Source: Nitzschia sp. pyKryTriq1
Taxonomy: Eukaryota; Bacillariophyta; Bacillariophyceae; Bacillariales; Bacillariaceae
Length of the DNA: 64,000 nt
Direction of reading: 5' to 3'
Assembly (NCBI GenBank): GCA_956465555.1
Contig: OY101129.1
Location: 806,001-870,000 of the forward strand
The position numbers and the translations under genes are program-made. The notes beneath the pieces are model-generated. The model was not told the DNA's origin. It made no database searches and saw nothing but the letters and a program-made list of their open reading frames with translations. This document shows positions 8,939 to 19,137 of the stretch, in pieces (the first letter of the stretch is position 1; every line of letters begins with the position of its first letter).

Positions 8939-10597
8939 ATGCTGGGCGGCAACGACGATCACCATAACGATAACCCCCCTGGTGCAAGCCATCCGGGGCA
9001 AGGCGGTAGCGGCGACAAAAAGGCGCAACAACAAAGCGGCGACTATTCTGAATTGAACGAAAAGAGACTACATAATTCACCCGTGGGGGACCATGATGAG
9101 GAGGGTCTATTACAAAAACCCTCTTCAGCTACCAAACCGTTAAATGAGCAGACCCGAGAACTCACTGGTAGTGGCGCCGCGAAGGAAAAGGCCAACGGAG
9201 CCGGCGCCTCCGGACCTTCGCCGTCGCATAGGACAAAAGCCTCGGCCGCGCTGAGACCCCACAGAAACGATGTGATTCTCGGTAGAGGGAAACCATATCA
9301 AAGCTTCCCAGGCAACCAGCGAATGCTTCAGATAGTGGCAGGCTACAAAAACGAGTTCTTTTCGCGGTCTCGCGAGACAAAGAAGAAGTTTGTAGACACG
9401 GTGCTAGATGCTGTGCTGGAAGATGGCACTAGGTTTCTGCGACGAATCGAAGAGCAAGATGGAACCGAACGATGGGAAGAAGTTACACGGGCCGTATCAG
9501 CGGAAAAGGTATGGCATGCTTTACGGTGCAAAAGTCGAAGTAGCGAGAAGACCGCAAAGCGGAAACGGAGCCCGATGGAGGAGGCATTCACAAACTCAGC
9601 ACTAGAACAACAGCGGAAGAACAACAACGAGCAGGAGACACCGCTCTCCACCATTTCTATCCCCACGAGCAGTTTATTGACAACAAGCACAACCACCGCC
9701 ACCTCAGCACGAGGTCACCAAGATTCAAATATCCGTCTTCCTCCAAACTCCTCCTTGGCCTGGCAGCCGGCGAGCGAAGGAGGACGAGCTCCTCCTCCTG
9801 CAGGCGGGGCCGCGATGACAGCAGCGTTTCCAGGGATGTTGGCATCAACAGCTCCTCCTACTTTGGCAAATTTGCTACGGCTGCAACTGCCAAATGCGGC
9901 ATTGGCGAGCATATTAGCGGCGAACGGCATGGGTATTGCTGGTGTACCCGGAAGAGCTTTTCCGGTCGGTGGTGGTGCTGTACTACTACTACCGGGGGGT
10001 TTCCCGTCAGCACTGGCGACAGCATCTCAGCAGCAACAACAAGAGGCACGATTCTTATCTAATCTAGTGGCATCGGGAGTCTTGCCGTGGGGGCAGACAA
10101 ATCCTGGCATGCTACTTCATTCCTCTTCGCTACTTCCTCCTCCTCTAACTGGCTCCGCCACCAGCAGCCTTCTTCACATGGGCCGCAGAGCTGGTCAGGA
10201 GCCAGCACCAGCAGCTTTCCAGTCAGCACCATTTTCATTTTTCCCAAGCCCTGCAGCCTTGGCATCCCTTGCTCTTCAGTTGCCGGCTACCGCTGTCACC
10301 GCTGCCTCCACTAGTAGTAGCAGTGGTGCCGGCGTCGTAGAACCTCCCTCCTCATCTTGGACGAGGACCGCATCATCCACCACCACCACTTCATCGGTGG
10401 TGCACCAGCCCTCCTACTATGCGACCTTGCCGCTGAGTATGGTCCAACAACAACAATCCTCGCTCCAGCCAAATCAAAATGAACTGGTGCTTCAACTACT
10501 GAACAGTCTTGCCAACAACAACAACCGATCCTCTTCGAGCACGCAAGAACAAGATGAAATGGCTCCTCGACCTCCTCCTGGTGCGTCTTCTTCGTGA
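8939..10597 (+). CDS. LGRG-box (DUF6824-like) protein, paralog 1
   Basis: 552 aa, single exon, ATG preceded by CACA. Residues ~108-198 carry the conserved box found in all three cluster members: DVILGRGKPYQSFPGN, QIVAGYKNEF, KKKFVDTVLDAVL, GTRFLRR and AAEKVWHALRCK-like AEKVWHALRCKSR. This matches a domain I know from many diatom proteins (DUF6824); it is basic and aromatic and may bind nucleic acid, but its function is not established. The box is flanked by a hydrophilic N-terminal arm, a KRKRSP basic stretch (candidate nuclear signal, residues ~208-215) and a long Ser/Ala/Gln/Pro-rich low-complexity tail (~220-552) like a transcription-factor activation region. It is the most diverged of the three paralogs. 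Confidence 0.8.
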   Translation: MLGGNDDHHNDNPPGASHPGQGGSGDKKAQQQSGDYSELNEKRLHNSPVGDHDEEGLLQKPSSATKPLNEQTRELTGSGAAKEKANGAGASGPSPSHRTKASAALRPHRNDVILGRGKPYQSFPGNQRMLQIVAGYKNEFFSRSRETKKKFVDTVLDAVLEDGTRFLRRIEEQDGTERWEEVTRAVSAEKVWHALRCKSRSSEKTAKRKRSPMEEAFTNSALEQQRKNNNEQETPLSTISIPTSSLLTTSTTTATSARGHQDSNIRLPPNSSLAWQPASEGGRAPPPAGGAAMTAAFPGMLASTAPPTLANLLRLQLPNAALASILAANGMGIAGVPGRAFPVGGGAVLLLPGGFPSALATASQQQQQEARFLSNLVASGVLPWGQTNPGMLLHSSSLLPPPLTGSATSSLLHMGRRAGQEPAPAAFQSAPFSFFPSPAALASLALQLPATAVTAASTSSSSGAGVVEPPSSSWTRTASSTTTTSSVVHQPSYYATLPLSMVQQQQSSLQPNQNELVLQLLNSLANNNNRSSSSTQEQDEMAPRPPPGASSS

Positions 10598-11311
10598 CTG
10601 TAATACTAGTAGAACAAACAAGTAAACAGCACCTCATGATGATATTGGACGATACGAGAAATCATACGAGATGGTGCTTACACCAGCGGCGGCCTTACAC
10701 CGTGTCGCCATTTCCATGGTACCAATACTACTGGTGTGGTCGAGGAAGAACAAGACGTCCGGTCGAAATTTGTCGCATCGACGAGGAGGACGAGGACGAG
10801 ATTTGGCTGGGATTCTTGCTTGGTCGTCGTGGCGTAGTGGAAATGCCACATATTAGTAACTACAAAAGCTATCTAGCGGAAATACCCTAAAGATATTATT
10901 GTAACGTGTGCTTTTACTTGGGAGGTTCATCTCTTTGGTATTTCTGAATAATAGAGGAGGTCGACTCCTCCAAGCTACTACATTACTTCTACCGTACTTT
11001 CTCTGACCCAATATTCGAGTCATTTGGGTCGAATTCAATTCAAAAGGTGGCCGGCCTGCGCGCAGCATTGAACTTGATGACTCCTTCGACCGCTTATGTC
11101 TTCCCTCCCTGAAGAATGAATCTAGAGAACGCAGGTCCTACGAAACGTACCTCGGATGACATACAAACCGTTTCCGGTAGGCGTACGGACGCATTCTGCT
11201 CGTTTTGACCCGATCTTCGCCTCTTGTCAGCTCTTTTATTTTCATTGTTATTATTATTTCACATCCTTCACATCATCAATACAACACATTGCTATTGTTC
11301 AACTACGCTAG
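10598..11311. other. Intergenic region
   Basis: Between the convergent LGRG-box gene 1 and the hypothetical gene at 11312. No convincing gene, RNA or repeat. Confidence 0.4.
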
Positions 11312-11929
11312 TCAACCCCCCTCAGCTGACAAGTTGAAATCGATATCGTCCCCTCCGCGAATGGTAAAGGACTTGAGATCAAATCCAGTGTAGTCCAGTA
11401 GATAATCTTCAGGGGCGCCATCGGGCCGTTCGAGAAGATGTCCCATGGCGGTCCTTGCCTCCTCGTCGACCATCAGTAAGTGCTTATAGTCGGAGAGTGT
11501 CATTGGAAGTACCTTGCCAGTAGCGTTACTCACTCTTTCCCCGGTATATGTATCAAGGGTGGGCATTGGATGGGTTCGTTTGGGGATAAGAAAGGGGACG
11601 ATGTGCCGAGCCCGGACTCCGGCCATCAAAGCGAGTTCGTTTGCTTTGACGACGGAGCTAATAGGGACCTTGCCAATGTGACGGGCGGTAAGGGTCATGC
11701 CTGTCACGCGAGTTCCAGCGTTGGGTCGTATATCACGGTCCATATGGACTGTGATATTGTTGACAAAGTCAAAGGTACGTACTCCCTCCATTGTTTGGGA
11801 GGGCGTCAACAAATGGTTTGCAATTGATTTTCGTACTCTAACAAATTCATTCTCCCCGTCTTGATGTACGGCCTCGATGTTCGATTTCATCCGTCCCGCG
11901 CGCCAAAAAGATGATGGAAAGTTTGACAT
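11312..11929 (-). CDS. Hypothetical protein inside the LGRG-box cluster
   Basis: 205 aa from the ATG at 11929; a second in-frame ATG at 11890 is possible. The reading frame has coding-like composition throughout (TFDFVNNITVHMDRDIRP, GTRVTGMTLTARHIGKVPIS, LMAGVRARHIVPFLIPKR, PEDYLLDYTGFDLKSF) with no low complexity, no signal peptide and no transmembrane helix. I do not recognise the family. It is read opposite to the three surrounding LGRG-box genes and is not duplicated with them within this window, so it is either an insertion into the cluster or predates the local duplication. Confidence 0.55.
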   Translation of the reverse strand: MSNFPSSFWRAGRMKSNIEAVHQDGENEFVRVRKSIANHLLTPSQTMEGVRTFDFVNNITVHMDRDIRPNAGTRVTGMTLTARHIGKVPISSVVKANELALMAGVRARHIVPFLIPKRTHPMPTLDTYTGERVSNATGKVLPMTLSDYKHLLMVDEEARTAMGHLLERPDGAPEDYLLDYTGFDLKSFTIRGGDDIDFNLSAEGG

Positions 11930-12376
11930 GTCCGACTACCTTTAGACTAAATGGACTAAAATGGATTGATTCTACGCAACCTGCGCTCTCTAGAATCATC
12001 ATCCTGAATATCTTCCTTCCGTGACTAATGAGTACATACCGGTGTCAATCATGTACTTGTTTCAGTACGGGACTGCTCTGCATGCGTAGCCTACGCTATA
12101 CGTGTACCGGTACAGTATGAATGGAAAGGAGCGAATAAAGTGCATTTTATTAGAATGGCAGTACTTGTAGGGAAGCAAGGTATCATACAGTACGTATCGC
12201 ATGCACCATGGTAAGAGAAAAACTCGTTCTCATTCTACAAGGACACTACTACTAGCTAGAGTATAGAGTAGAGTTCCGCGGCAAACCAGCATAACCGAGC
12301 CTCATTTTGGTTGAATCGAGTGCGGTGTGTTTGCTTGGTATAGTACTTTTTGACGAATTCACTAGCCGAAGCAACA
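11930..12376. other. Divergent intergenic region
   Basis: Promoter space for the hypothetical gene (-) and LGRG-box gene 2 (+). Contains ACCGGT palindromes near 12047 and 12105. No gene seen. Confidence 0.4.
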
Positions 12377-13753
12377 ATGGAATCCTCCCTTTCTGATGAC
12401 GATGCCTCGTCGAGCGGCGAGGGGGGGGAGGAAACCCAGGCTGACACAGCTGGGGATAGTCAAACTAGAATATCATCCCATGCTGCAACAGACTCAGAGC
12501 GCGCAGCAGGGGACGGAGATAACAACACCTTTGGACCAGGACAACAGTTGGGTGAAGGCCCGAGAAGTCGTGATGTTCTTCTCGGACGAGGGAGACCGTA
12601 TCAAAGCTTTTCCGGTAACAAGCGAATGCTCCGAATAGTTTCGCAATACAAGGAGGAATATATTGCTCGCCCTCGGGACCAGAAGCGCGCATTTGTGGAA
12701 ACAGTTCTTGATGTTGTGCTCAAAGATGGTACGAAATTTTTGCATCGGGTCGAGGACGAGAGCAACGGGTCTTTTCATTGGGAAGAGGTTGACCGGTTGG
12801 CGGCTGCTGAAAAGGTGTGGCACGCTTTGCGATGTAAAGACAGACCGAAACAAAGACGAGCCAAGCGCAAGGCAGATGATGCCGAGGAGGCTCGATCACC
12901 ACTACCTGCCACTGGTACTATCACGAATCATGAGCAAACACAGTCTCTTCCGAATACACACTTCGCTGGTAATAACAACATAGCCAATGCCGGGGATTCT
13001 AACAGCACGATATCATCGCAGACAATGCACATGCTGCAATTGGCTACTACAGCTAATACTATGACAAATGCGCAAGCACTGGTGAGGGATATCCAATTGT
13101 ATTTGTCAAATGCGACTGCTGCAGCCAACTTGTTGGCCTCCGTTGTCACTGCTCTACCAACAACCGGCAGGCGGATGGGAAATCATGCCGTCCCCTCTTC
13201 ATCCGCACCGATATCTGCGCAACAGTATGCCCAACCAATGGTGGGTAATCACGCTCTGCCGACCCAGCTGTCTATCGACACTGTCACAGCAGGTCTTCTT
13301 AGCTACGATTTTCTTCGTGGTGGCGCTCAGGGTGCATCCTCGGCTCTACAAGAGCAGGGTGCCCAACAACCATTTCCTTCTACTAGCTACACCACGAACA
13401 TGGCGGGACTTGCATCTCCTCCCTTTGCAAATCCTGCTGGTCATCTTCCGGGACCTGCTGTAGATCTGAGTGGAGCTCCTTTGGCTTCAATACAGGCCCA
13501 GCAACAAAACAACCCGCCAAACAACCAGCAGCACCCTACTCAGCAACCATCTCATCCAACGAGTCCCCCCCCCCAACCAGCAGGTTCTCGCCCAAGCGCT
13601 CAATTTTTTGATGCAGGCTGCTCAGCAAGGAGGGGCTTCTTCGTCGCTTCATTGACGACTCACATGCAGCAGAGTAATGTACTCAGCATTGTGGCTTTTT
13701 CGCGGACAACAGCGAGGGGCAAGACGGTAGCAACATTTCTCTCTTGCTACTAG
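12377..13753 (+). pseudogene. LGRG-box (DUF6824-like) protein, paralog 2, C-terminus frameshifted at a C10 tract
   Basis: The ATG at 12377 (MESSLSDDDASSSGE) aligns with the start of paralog 3 (MDSSLSGDDTSFSGD). The LGRG box spans residues ~66-154 (DVLLGRGRPYQSFSGN, YKEEYIARPRDQKRAF, AAAEKVWHALRCKDRP). After a Gln/Pro/Ser-rich tail the frame meets ten C (13565-13574). The frame as given runs to 13753 with an unrelated end, while the +2 frame after the tract gives QVLAQALNFLMQAAQQGG and stops at 13655, matching QVLAQAVSILMQAAQQG at the end of paralog 3. A one-base length difference in the tract therefore explains the change. It could be a sequencing error, a polymorphism or a real late frameshift; the conserved box is intact, so the gene may still work. 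Confidence 0.75.
13565..13574 (+). repeat. C10 homopolymer at the frame change
   Basis: Ten consecutive C inside paralog 2. Nine C would keep the frame of the conserved C-terminus. Confidence 0.9.
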
Positions 13754-13919
13754 TACTGCTGGTACTAGCTAGTAGTAGTATGTAGTACTAGTAGTACTAT
13801 TGGTACTCTCCTCCTCGTCTTTACTTACCAGGCAGGTACTAGTAGACCAACTGCAATTGACGCTCTACTCCTCTGCTCCTCCTACTGCTCTCTACTACTC
13901 TACTAGTAGTAATAGACTT

Positions 13920-13940
13920 CGCTGCTTTACGATATAGTAG
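13920..13940 (-). repeat. 21-bp dispersed repeat, copy 1 (inverted)
   Basis: Exact reverse complement of 18832-18852 (CTACTATATCGTAAAGCAGCG on the minus strand is a 21-mer ending AAAGCAGCG). A weaker copy ending GTAAAGCAGCG lies at about 23213-23230. Confidence 0.75.
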
Positions 13941-16833
13941 AGTAGTAGTAGTAGTAGTAGTACCGGTAGAGAGTAAAGAGTAGAGAGTAGAGAGAGGACT
14001 AGCTACATGATACACAACTCTGCAGCAGCGCCGGCTGCAATCGTATTTTGGTCCGAGCTCAAACAAGAAGAATTACGAGCAATACCCGTACACATTGTAC
14101 TTGTTACTTGTACCGGTACGGTACAAGTACCGGCAGCAGTACCATAGGTACCGGTACACGTACTGTAGAGCAGGGGAGTGAGTCGTCAGGGTCAGTCGTC
14201 ATCGTCTGTTTTATTATAAAAAAATAATGTACATGCGTCATTCCTGTTCCAAGCCCCATTAAATAGAAAAACAGCAACAAAATATTTATAAGTAATAGAG
14301 AAACCTCCTCGAATGAAGGCAGGATGATCCATGTCGTCTATTATGTATGTACATACTGGTATCATACAGATAGTAGTAGTCGAAACCACTCGGCTAAAAA
14401 GGGTGCGGGCATAAAAAAGACCCCCGGCGATTAAAATCATGATGCAGATGCAGATCGTTCATCTAATAGCTGCCGCAGCAGGCGGCAGTCTTCAACACGA
14501 AACGTCCCCGCGGGACGGCATAGCAAGAGGAATAATATTATCACATATCACACTGTCAAAAGTTCTCTGCCCACTCTTTGTGGCCCATGATGCGTCCTTA
14601 TCCTCCAGCAGCAGGGTCGCCACTTTGCTAGTAAGACACGATGATGATCTCCTCGTCCTTGTTCTCTCTAGCTATATCGTCGCGAACGATGTATGTCGGC
14701 AAATAAAAGAGCGCAAGAAGTAGCCTTCTTGAGGCTTCGCGCATGAGTTGTTGAGGTGCTCCAACTTTTTGCACCACGAATACGAACCAACAAAACATGG
14801 CAAGTGTCGAGCAAGTCATCCCTACAGTCTTGGCATTTCGATCCGGCGATGAGGATTCTTGAGCGAGGGGCGCGATGCAAATAGTATGTTTCTTCGATTG
14901 GACTCCTCGTGCTGCTGCTGTTTTCTTTTCCTCCACGACTGCGGAGCAATCGTGACAACCGTTCTTGAAAGGCATACCGCAGCGGAGCATCATCAACCAT
15001 GATGATACTGGTAGATCGGAGCTCATCCTGGCGTCTCACACCACTGGCTTGTAGCATCAGTGCTTGTTCCCTGGTGGCCCGATGATGTCGCCCCATCTGC
15101 TCGGAGGAGCAGGAGCGTCGTGACTGCAGCAATAGCAAGACGGCGCATTCTTGTCAGCCCTGTCCTCGATATGCACCTTGATCACACCAGCGGCAAGGAG
15201 TGGTACTAGTACCAGTCGTGTTGCCTAACCACCACCAGCTCTGGCGCCTGATAAAACCGACGAGGAGAAACTATCGTTATATTTCTATCTATACTACTGC
15301 AGCCTTTTTTTGGCATGCTGGTAGTGCTCCGCCACATGTGGGTGGATGGGTTGTTGCTGCAGTGTGCAGCATAGTCGACTGCGGGCGATGGTCTCCACTG
15401 CGCATTGGGTCATATTCAATATGCGTATCCTTTCACCTTTGCTGCTAGAGGAGGAGAGGTCACTCCTGATACCATCTCCGCATATCTGGTGCTTGCACGA
15501 CTGCTACTAGCGGCCGCTGCGAGGATTTCCTTCTCATTCTGCCTCGAGCGGAGCGATTACACAACAAAAGGCAGGCAGCAGAAGCAAGCAGATATTTGGG
15601 GTGGCTGGGATGACTCACTCCTCACTCGCTCAATGCGAGCAGTCGCCTGTACGTAGTACTGCCGCTGAGTCATTATTTGCTTCTGATGCTGGTGGATTTT
15701 ATCGAGTCGTCGCCTTCATTTGTGTTCCTTTGGTGCTTCGTCGTATCCTTGCAGTGAAGTCGTCATCATGGTCACCAGCCGCACCATTATAAAGATCAAG
15801 GATCTACGAGAAGAGTATTCAAGCATACATGCTACTACGTGTGGTATTTTTGCAAAATACGAACGGAACAGGTGTCGCGGCGTGAGCGTGAGCGATCAGT
15901 GCTCTAATTTTTTTGGTCCCTCCGGTTCCGTCCTCCTTCTTGATAGTGGATGGCGAGCTCGCCTCATCACCATGGCCATCGGTGCTGATCTTGTTGTCCT
16001 CAGTCACTAGGAGTCGACTAGAAGGAATGTCTGCCATGGCAGCCCGTGTCACCTTGCTTGCTGAATGCGGTGCTGAAAGAAAAGACATACGTCCAAGAGA
16101 ACTGAAAGATTTTGGTCGCTCTCGTTCGAAATAAATGGAGGCGCCGCCTTCTTAATCAAAGGGCAACAAGCAAGAAACCACAAGGCAGGAATCACGCCAT
16201 GAATGTTTCGGTCTCGACGACGGACTAAGCTTCAAGATTCTTCTAGAGGCGCGCCTCCTTTTATCGAGAGAATTGCCAAGAGAACCTTCCACGTACAGTA
16301 TCACTCGACGACAAGGTCTGCAGGGTCGGGGTGTACCGGGGACAGTACGAATAGTAGGAGCACCACCCCAAAGCTATCGCTCTGAAGAATCTTGTTTGGG
16401 TGGCAGTGAATTTCTTTTGGGACCACGCCACCGGAGATTTTAGGTGGTGTTGCTGTGCTCGTACCTTACGATGAGCATGCTGCAAGGGTTTTGGCGACGT
16501 TTTACCCCTTTGGTGGAGTCTACACTTTTTTACCGCAAAGTGCACATATTTTATCTCACGACTAAAGGAACCGAAGGAACTGGGGCGACGAAAAACTACG
16601 ATTGATATATTAGTGCATAGCGCGATGAGATTCCAGTTAAAATCACGCGCGGTCTCACGACCTACTTCGGGTTATATCGGTACGAAGAGTCGCTAATAAC
16701 ACTGGCTGCACGTGCGAGCATTGAAAAAGCAGAAGCCCTTACGTACTTGTTATTCGTTACGAATGGAATAGAAGAGAAGGTGAAACACACTTATTTTGAT
16801 CGATTGTGCTTCCTTGGCATAATCGAGTGAAAC

Positions 16834-16844
16834 TATATAAAAAA
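16834..16844 (+). promoter_or_regulatory. Possible TATA box of LGRG-box gene 3
   Basis: TATATAAAAAA lies 21-31 bp before the ATG at 16865. The spacing would leave an almost absent 5' UTR, so the assignment is tentative. Confidence 0.3.
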
Positions 16845-16864
16845 GATAACAGTCAAGCGCTGGA

Positions 16865-18013
16865 ATGGACTCCTCCCTGTCTGGCGACGATACTTCTTTC
16901 AGCGGCGATGAGGAAATCCGGGCTACGATGCCTGGGATCAGCCAGAGCAAAGCAACAACCAGTGTAGGCCCGGTGCGTGTGGCTGACGGGTATAGCACTT
17001 CTGGTGCGGGTAACGGAAACACCGCGTCTGGTATTACAGGTGACGGAAATAACACATCTAGAAAAGGTCAACAGTCGAGTGAAAGCCCGCGAGGTATTGA
17101 TGTTCTTCTCGGACGAGGGAGACCGTACCAAAACTATTCCGGTAACAAGCGAATGCTCCGAATAGTTTCGCAATACAAGGAGGAATATATTGCTCGCCCT
17201 CGGGACCAGAAGCGCGCATTTGTGGAAACAGTTCTCGACGCGGTCATTAAAGACGGTACGAAATTTCTGCGGCGGGTCGAGGTGATCAACGGGTCCAACT
17301 ATTGGGAAGAGGTTGACCGGTTGGCGGCTGCTGAAAAGGTGTGGCACGCTTTGCGATGTAAGGACAGGCCGACACAACGACGGGATAAGCGACAGGCAGG
17401 TGATGGTGAGGGGGCTCCGGCCCTACCTGCGGCCGGTGTAGCGAATCATGGAGAAACACAATGCACGGGCAACTCAGCCATGGGGGGAAATGCACTTAAT
17501 ACTTTCGGAATGCTGTCTACAATACCGGGTGTTGATACGCTTTTGGTGGATATTCAAGTACATTTGGCCAAGGCAGTCACCGCATCCAACTTGTTAGCAT
17601 CTATGCTCGTCGCGCCGTCTGCCGGGATTGGAAATCACTTCGTGCCCCCTAAGCTTGTACCGAAACCTGCACAACAGTATGCCCAACCAAAAATGGGTAA
17701 TCATTTGCCGACCCAGCCGTCAGCTGGCACGGCCACAGCTCTGCTTGGCCACCATGACTCGTTTTGTGGTCAGAGCGCACCCTTGGCTGTACAACAGCGA
17801 GCCCAACAATATTTTCCGTTGAACTACACGAACACACCGGGGCTTGCAAATCATGGTCTTCCTGGAGTTGTAGATTTCAGCAGATCGCCTTTTGCTTCAA
17901 TGCACCAGCACGGTCAGCCGCCCCAGTCGAGGGATCCTCGCAATCAGGTTCTCGCTCAAGCGGTCAGCATTCTGATGCAAGCTGCTCAACAAGGAACATT
18001 GTCTCCTCCCTAA
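16865..18013 (+). CDS. LGRG-box (DUF6824-like) protein, paralog 3
   Basis: 382 aa, single exon. The box covers residues ~78-167: DVLLGRGRPYQNYSGN, LRIVSQYKEEYIARPRD, KRAFVETVLDAVI and AAAEKVWHALRCKDRP. A short basic stretch follows (RDKRQ), then a Gln/Ala/Pro/Asn-rich tail with the terminal motif QVLAQAVSILMQAAQQG, a predicted amphipathic helix shared with paralog 2. Two blocks of the box are identical at DNA level to paralog 2 (99 bp at 17137-17235 and 61 bp at 17301-17361), while the rest differs at synonymous and non-synonymous sites. Function of the domain is unknown; a nuclear regulator is an inference from composition. Confidence 0.82.
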   Translation: MDSSLSGDDTSFSGDEEIRATMPGISQSKATTSVGPVRVADGYSTSGAGNGNTASGITGDGNNTSRKGQQSSESPRGIDVLLGRGRPYQNYSGNKRMLRIVSQYKEEYIARPRDQKRAFVETVLDAVIKDGTKFLRRVEVINGSNYWEEVDRLAAAEKVWHALRCKDRPTQRRDKRQAGDGEGAPALPAAGVANHGETQCTGNSAMGGNALNTFGMLSTIPGVDTLLVDIQVHLAKAVTASNLLASMLVAPSAGIGNHFVPPKLVPKPAQQYAQPKMGNHLPTQPSAGTATALLGHHDSFCGQSAPLAVQQRAQQYFPLNYTNTPGLANHGLPGVVDFSRSPFASMHQHGQPPQSRDPRNQVLAQAVSILMQAAQQGTLSPP

Positions 18014-18308
18014 ATGTACTTGTACTTCCTGGGGGTGGAGGCTTAAAAGCATCCGTGCTATACGTCTTAGGTACCTGAGGTACCAGTCCAAATAAGTTTT
18101 TTGAGTGGCGCTAGTATATACCAAGAAATTTAGTACGATGATTACTTCTATCACGTATAGACTCCTCACGGTAAGGCGGTCGTTTTATTCGTTGCCCTGC
18201 TAGTTCTCATAGAAAGTAACAGTAGGCTTTGAGCAAGATTTTCCTCGGTCAATTGTTGCAATAAAACTCGGTTCAGCAGGTCAATGGACCCATCGCTACC
18301 AAAATCTC

Positions 18309-18360
18309 ATCGAACATCGAACATCGAACAAAACAAAACAAAACAAAACAAAACAAAACA
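18309..18360. repeat. AAAAC/AACATCG microsatellite
   Basis: Three AACATCG units run into about seven AAAAC units. Confidence 0.9.
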
Positions 18361-18831
18361 CAGTCTCAGTAGCACGCAATAAATCGATGAGGTGGTGGCA
18401 GTAGTGTGTTGTCACGTTGTGCCACCAATATAATATGTATCTCATAGTAGTAGTACGAGTAGACTAGCTAGTTTAATGTAGAATGAAAAAATGAGAATAC
18501 CCATCTTGGTGGTATACTCAGGTATTATACCCGAAGGCGTGCAAATAATAGTCAGTCAGTCGTGATACGACTGATGATGGGGAAAAGTCATAAGACCAGA
18601 CAGAAGACACTATGATACCGGTACATCACTACATTGTTTATTTTAAAATACTTGTACCTGGTAAGTTTTTAGTCGACGACGCATTCGACTCAAATGCTCC
18701 GTTAATTATGGGGGTGGATGCATGATTGAGTCGTCGCCTGTGTGCGAAATAGTAGAAAAGAGTCTCAAGTCTACTTTAAACTTGGCGGACGATGTTTCAT
18801 CACTCGCTACGAGAGCTCTACTACTAGAGAT

Positions 18832-18852
18832 CTACTATATCGTAAAGCAGCG
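18832..18852 (+). repeat. 21-bp dispersed repeat, copy 2
   Basis: Identical to the reverse complement of 13920-13940. Confidence 0.75.
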
Positions 18853-19137
18853 AAAAAGTGCACTGTCTATTTTAGTTGCTACCTTGACGGTTGAGAGCAA
18901 TTAATCTCTCTCCCGCCGGAACGATACCATCCACTCCAGACAGTCCAATTGATTGACTCAATGGACTCTTTTCACCCGTACGGGATCATCAGCGCTAATC
19001 TGCACATCTACAGAGACGATGGAACCTGTAGAGTAGGGACAAACAGGAGCACGAAATAGGGCATAATATGGACCAACGCAGGTTGAATCTTAATGGATCG
19101 ACAACAGTCCCTTCTACATTATTGGGTGGATTGGCCA

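Larger units (their letters stand above)
13754..16864. other. Long intergenic region of LGRG-box cluster, partly low complexity
   Basis: 13750-13990 is made of TAG/TAC/CTA-type units (CTAGTAGTA, GTAGAGAGTA) able to fold into hairpins. 14111-14157 has two TACCGGTAC copies. On the minus strand, 14668-15138 and 15819-16088 have open frames with partly coding-like composition (the latter after a TTTCTTTCAG acceptor-like site), but neither shows a recognisable domain, so I do not call genes. Confidence 0.35.
18014..19137. other. Intergenic region with microsatellite and dispersed repeats
   Basis: Holds an AACATCG triplet repeat followed by an AAAAC pentanucleotide array (about 18309-18360), the 21-bp dispersed repeat (18832-18852), and ACCTTGACGGTTGAGAG...CGCCGGAACGA (18882-18925), which is similar to 23137-23166. 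No gene seen. Confidence 0.5.

Noticed and set aside
14628-15138. Two overlapping minus-strand frames with mixed polar and hydrophobic parts
   Set aside because: No ATG-anchored coding signal that favours either frame, no domain, no splice support.
15819-16088. Minus-strand frame (MADIPSSRLLVTEDNKISTD) after an acceptor-like site
   Set aside because: Codon pattern is suggestive, but no partner exon or homology could be found by eye.
18309-18360. CRISPR-like array
   Set aside because: Plain pentanucleotide microsatellite without spacers, in a eukaryotic context.
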